This document shows, one piece after another, positions 62,142 through 64,000 of a stretch of DNA of 64,000 nt. How positions within the stretch are numbered: the first letter of the stretch is position 1; each line of letters starts with the position of its first letter. A model generated the notes under the pieces. The model searched no databases. It was given only the letters and a program-made list of their open reading frames with translations, and was not told the DNA's origin. The stretch covers positions 18,563 to 82,562 of the forward strand of contig NZ_JAHVDK010000040.1 in NCBI RefSeq assembly GCF_051487185.1, in the 5' to 3' direction. The position numbers and the translations under genes were made by a program. Source of the DNA: Inquilinus limosus_F. GTDB lineage: Bacteria > Pseudomonadota > Alphaproteobacteria > DSM-16000 > Inquilinaceae.

Positions 62142-63558
62142 GGCGGGCGGAGACCGCCAAACAGCTGCAAGGCTCCAAAATCGCGTCTACGCCCTCAGCG
62201 TCGTGCACTTCGCGCGTCATGCAGATTTCGCCACCCTCCGCTAGGGCTTCCACGCGCGCCGCGATGTTCACGTTCTGGCCGAAGTAGTCGAGCCGCTCGT
62301 TGAGTGTGACCGCGATCGCGGCGCCACGGTGCAACCCCACCTTGAGGATCAGATCGCGTTCGCCACGCGCGTCGTTAAAACGGGCAATCTCGGCCTGCAT
62401 CGCGAGTGCCGCGCTCACTCCGTCGGCGGGTGACATGAACGCGGCCATCACAGCATCGCCTAGCGTCTTGACGATCGCGCCGTTGTGACCAACCGACACA
62501 GCTGTCAGGCGCTCAAAGTGCTCTTGCACAAGCGCAAAGGCGTTGAGATCGCCGATGCGCTCGTAGAGCTCGGTCGAACCCTTGAGATCAGTGAACATCA
62601 AGGTGATGTCACGGACGCTCATACCCTCGGTGCCCTTGACGAGTTCGTGCCGGAAAAGATCCCGGAAGGTCTGTGTCGTCAGCAGCCGCTTCGCCGACAG
62701 ATACGGCTCAAAGTCGAGGATCGTGGCGCAATGGGGAACGGCATCCGGAAATTCGACAACAGTCCACAGCAGACGCCGGTCCGAGCTATTGTTCAGCTCA
62801 AGCACAACCGGCCCGGACGCGAGACGGGTGCCGGACGTTTCCCAGCGGCCGTTCCGGAATTCAATGCGCAGGCGTTGCAAACCGCCGCTCTGCTCGTCCG
62901 ACACCGAGACGAGGAAATGAGCGCCCGTGTTGACCTCGGTGCCGTTGAGGATGGACCTGCCCGATCGGCCAGCTATGAACTCCAGGGTGGTGCTCGCGCC
63001 AGGTCCGAGGAAGTCTGCCCCGCGCCGGCACTGCTCAAAGATTTGCCGGGGCGAAAGGCTTGTCGAGCCTGGCGGCACATCGCACGTCAGGTGAGGTCCG
63101 GAGAAAGAGACATACATCAAGTGCTGCTGGGCCGGCAGCGTCTCGGGCCTGTGAAACACGATGGGACGGATGGTCGGCACGATCGTGAAGGCGATCACGA
63201 TGAAATCGTCCAGCGTGGCTTCGCAGCTATTCAGGCAAAAGTGGCAGTAAAAACGGTTGGCGTTGATCGTCCGTAACGAGCCGAAGTTCTCGATGATGGA
63301 CGAGCACGTCGGGCAGAGCACCATCCAGTTCATGGTGAACAGGCCCGCTGCCGTGGCATGCAGGAACAGGTCGATCGCTTCCGGCTCGGTCAAGTGATGC
63401 TGTTGCGCGAATTTAATCGGGTTGACGCGGAACACCGCGGCGTCGTCGCCCGACCGGATCAGCTGTTCGAGCCGGGACACCACGCGCGGGGACCAACTGC
63501 GCGCTGCTTCGAGTTCCGCGAGCCGTGCCTCCAGCAGTAGTTCATCGAGTGTCGCCAT
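62080..63558 (-). CDS. Class III adenylate/guanylate cyclase with N-terminal DUF5939-like and FHA-like region
   Basis: A 492-residue cyclase. Residues ~1-170 resemble the DUF5939 domain found before class III cyclases and include two Cys pairs (VLCPTCSSII and FYCHFCLNSC) that may bind zinc. The C-terminal ~180 residues are the catalytic domain: DITLMFTDLKGSTELYERIG with the first metal Asp, GAIVKTLGDAVMAAFM with the second, and YFGQNVNIAARVEALA with the transition-state Asn/Arg. It makes cAMP or cGMP in the cytosol. It could feed the Crp/Fnr-type regulator at 37.9 kb, but nothing in the sequence proves that. Confidence 0.9.
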   Translation of the reverse strand: MATLDELLLEARLAELEAARSWSPRVVSRLEQLIRSGDDAAVFRVNPIKFAQQHHLTEPEAIDLFLHATAAGLFTMNWMVLCPTCSSIIENFGSLRTINANRFYCHFCLNSCEATLDDFIVIAFTIVPTIRPIVFHRPETLPAQQHLMYVSFSGPHLTCDVPPGSTSLSPRQIFEQCRRGADFLGPGASTTLEFIAGRSGRSILNGTEVNTGAHFLVSVSDEQSGGLQRLRIEFRNGRWETSGTRLASGPVVLELNNSSDRRLLWTVVEFPDAVPHCATILDFEPYLSAKRLLTTQTFRDLFRHELVKGTEGMSVRDITLMFTDLKGSTELYERIGDLNAFALVQEHFERLTAVSVGHNGAIVKTLGDAVMAAFMSPADGVSAALAMQAEIARFNDARGERDLILKVGLHRGAAIAVTLNERLDYFGQNVNIAARVEALAEGGEICMTREVHDAEGVDAILEPCSCLAVSARLKGVRETMPVWRVQGTRTRP

Positions 63559-64000
63559 GGCCGTGAGCCCTCTGCATGGGCGGACGTGCCACCGAAGCGC
63601 CGGAGTAGGTCAGCTCGCCGGCAGCGCGATTACTCCTATGGCTGCGGGTTGCGCCCCCGCCTTTGCCGCAGACCCGCTTGCCACCACGACTGGCTGCTCA
63701 GCACCGCAGTCAGGTCTTGGCCGGCTCGCAAGCCGTTATTGCGATCGACCATTCTAGGGCCATGAACCTCATGGCGCCAGCACGACGAGGCCACGCACCG
63801 ATACTGCGACCTACTCACCCATCCGATCTAGCCGGCCCGGCTTGGCTCGGATGCGCCATATGCGGTCATCGCGCCAGCGCCCCGACACCGGATATCGACC
63901 GAATCGTCCGGATCCGGCCCTTCTCGGTTGGCCCAGCCCGACGTGGACGCATCCAAACCGGCCATCGGAGTAGGCTCCCGACAGCGGACATGGCCGCACG
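63559..64000. other. Right-edge region without recognisable gene; contains repeat copies
   Basis: No gene supported. One good repeat copy at 63853 and a second partial unit near 63957-63993 (CCGGCCATCGG, then CCCGACAGCGGACATGG). Confidence 0.45.
63853..63897 (+). repeat. Dispersed ~45 bp intergenic repeat, copy 8
   Basis: GCGCCATATGCGGTCATCG, then CGCCAGCGC and CCCGACACCGGATATCG. It is the clearest copy and close to the family consensus. Confidence 0.8.

Noticed and set aside
59153..63897. Integron cassette array (repeats as attC sites)
   Set aside because: The repeats lack GTTRRRY core sites and the long inverted symmetry of attC, the genes face different directions, and no integron integrase is present.
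1..64000. CRISPR arrays, rRNA and tRNA genes
   Set aside because: No regular short repeats with unique spacers and no tRNA or rRNA signature were seen on either strand by eye; a tRNA scan was not possible.

Overview
This 64 kb window is GC-rich. Its gene content points to an alphaproteobacterium, most likely a free-living or plant/soil-associated Rhodospirillales-type genome: a MucR regulator, EcfG-like sigma factors with GGAAC-N16/17-CGTT promoters, EcfG-style receiver proteins, trehalose genes, many solute ABC transporters and dense insertion-sequence debris. The genus is a guess. Compact operons alternate with long stretches of broken genes, so most of the window reads as accessory DNA rather than core chromosome.

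Layout. 1-8 kb: the end of an Atm1-like ABC exporter, an AraC regulator with an oxidoreductase / nitroreductase / AhpD-like group, and a secreted DUF1579-like protein divergent from a MocR regulator. 8-16 kb: a small P-loop kinase-like protein, a GFA-family protein, a tandem pair of unrecognised small paralogues behind an exact EcfG-type promoter, remnants of IS1182, DUF1016, VapC, a YflT-like stress protein and an integrase, then MucR, a receiver-only protein and sigma factor 1. 16-24 kb: a decayed ABC exporter beside a translationally coupled glf / glycosyltransferase / glycosidase operon, a DUF378 protein, an NDH-2 remnant, a DUF2934 protein and an IS5-type remnant. 24-29 kb: MalQ-TreZ and an 88-residue manganese-catalase fragment. 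29.5-30.6 kb: sigma factor 2 fused in frame to a receiver domain. 31-39 kb: a thioredoxin-reductase-like flavoprotein, a frameshifted CBS protein, DUF1003 and an AI-2E family permease (three of these genes with exact EcfG-type promoters), a second IS1182 relic, sigma factor 3 and a Crp/Fnr regulator. 40-48 kb: DUF4239, GST, FUSC, a flavin monooxygenase, a Tn3 transposase fragment, ExoD and TerC. 49-58.8 kb: a dipeptide-type ABC import operon with a deacylase, preceded by a CocE-type hydrolase and a divergent regulator. 59-64 kb: MTHFR, an orphan AccD, a putative lipoprotein and a class III cyclase, separated by copies of a dispersed ~45 bp repeat.

The main theme is a probable general-stress-response island. 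There are three paralogous EcfG-like sigma factors, each with a GGAAC-type promoter upstream. Exact GGAAC-N17-CGTT sites precede the small-paralogue pair, the flavoprotein, DUF1003 and the AI-2E permease, and a near-exact site precedes DUF378. The receiver of the sigma-receiver fusion is clearly related to the separate receiver protein encoded close to sigma factor 1, so the fusion suggests that these sigma factors and receivers act together. The second theme is decay: about 18 recognisable gene remnants, several differing from an intact frame by a single base.
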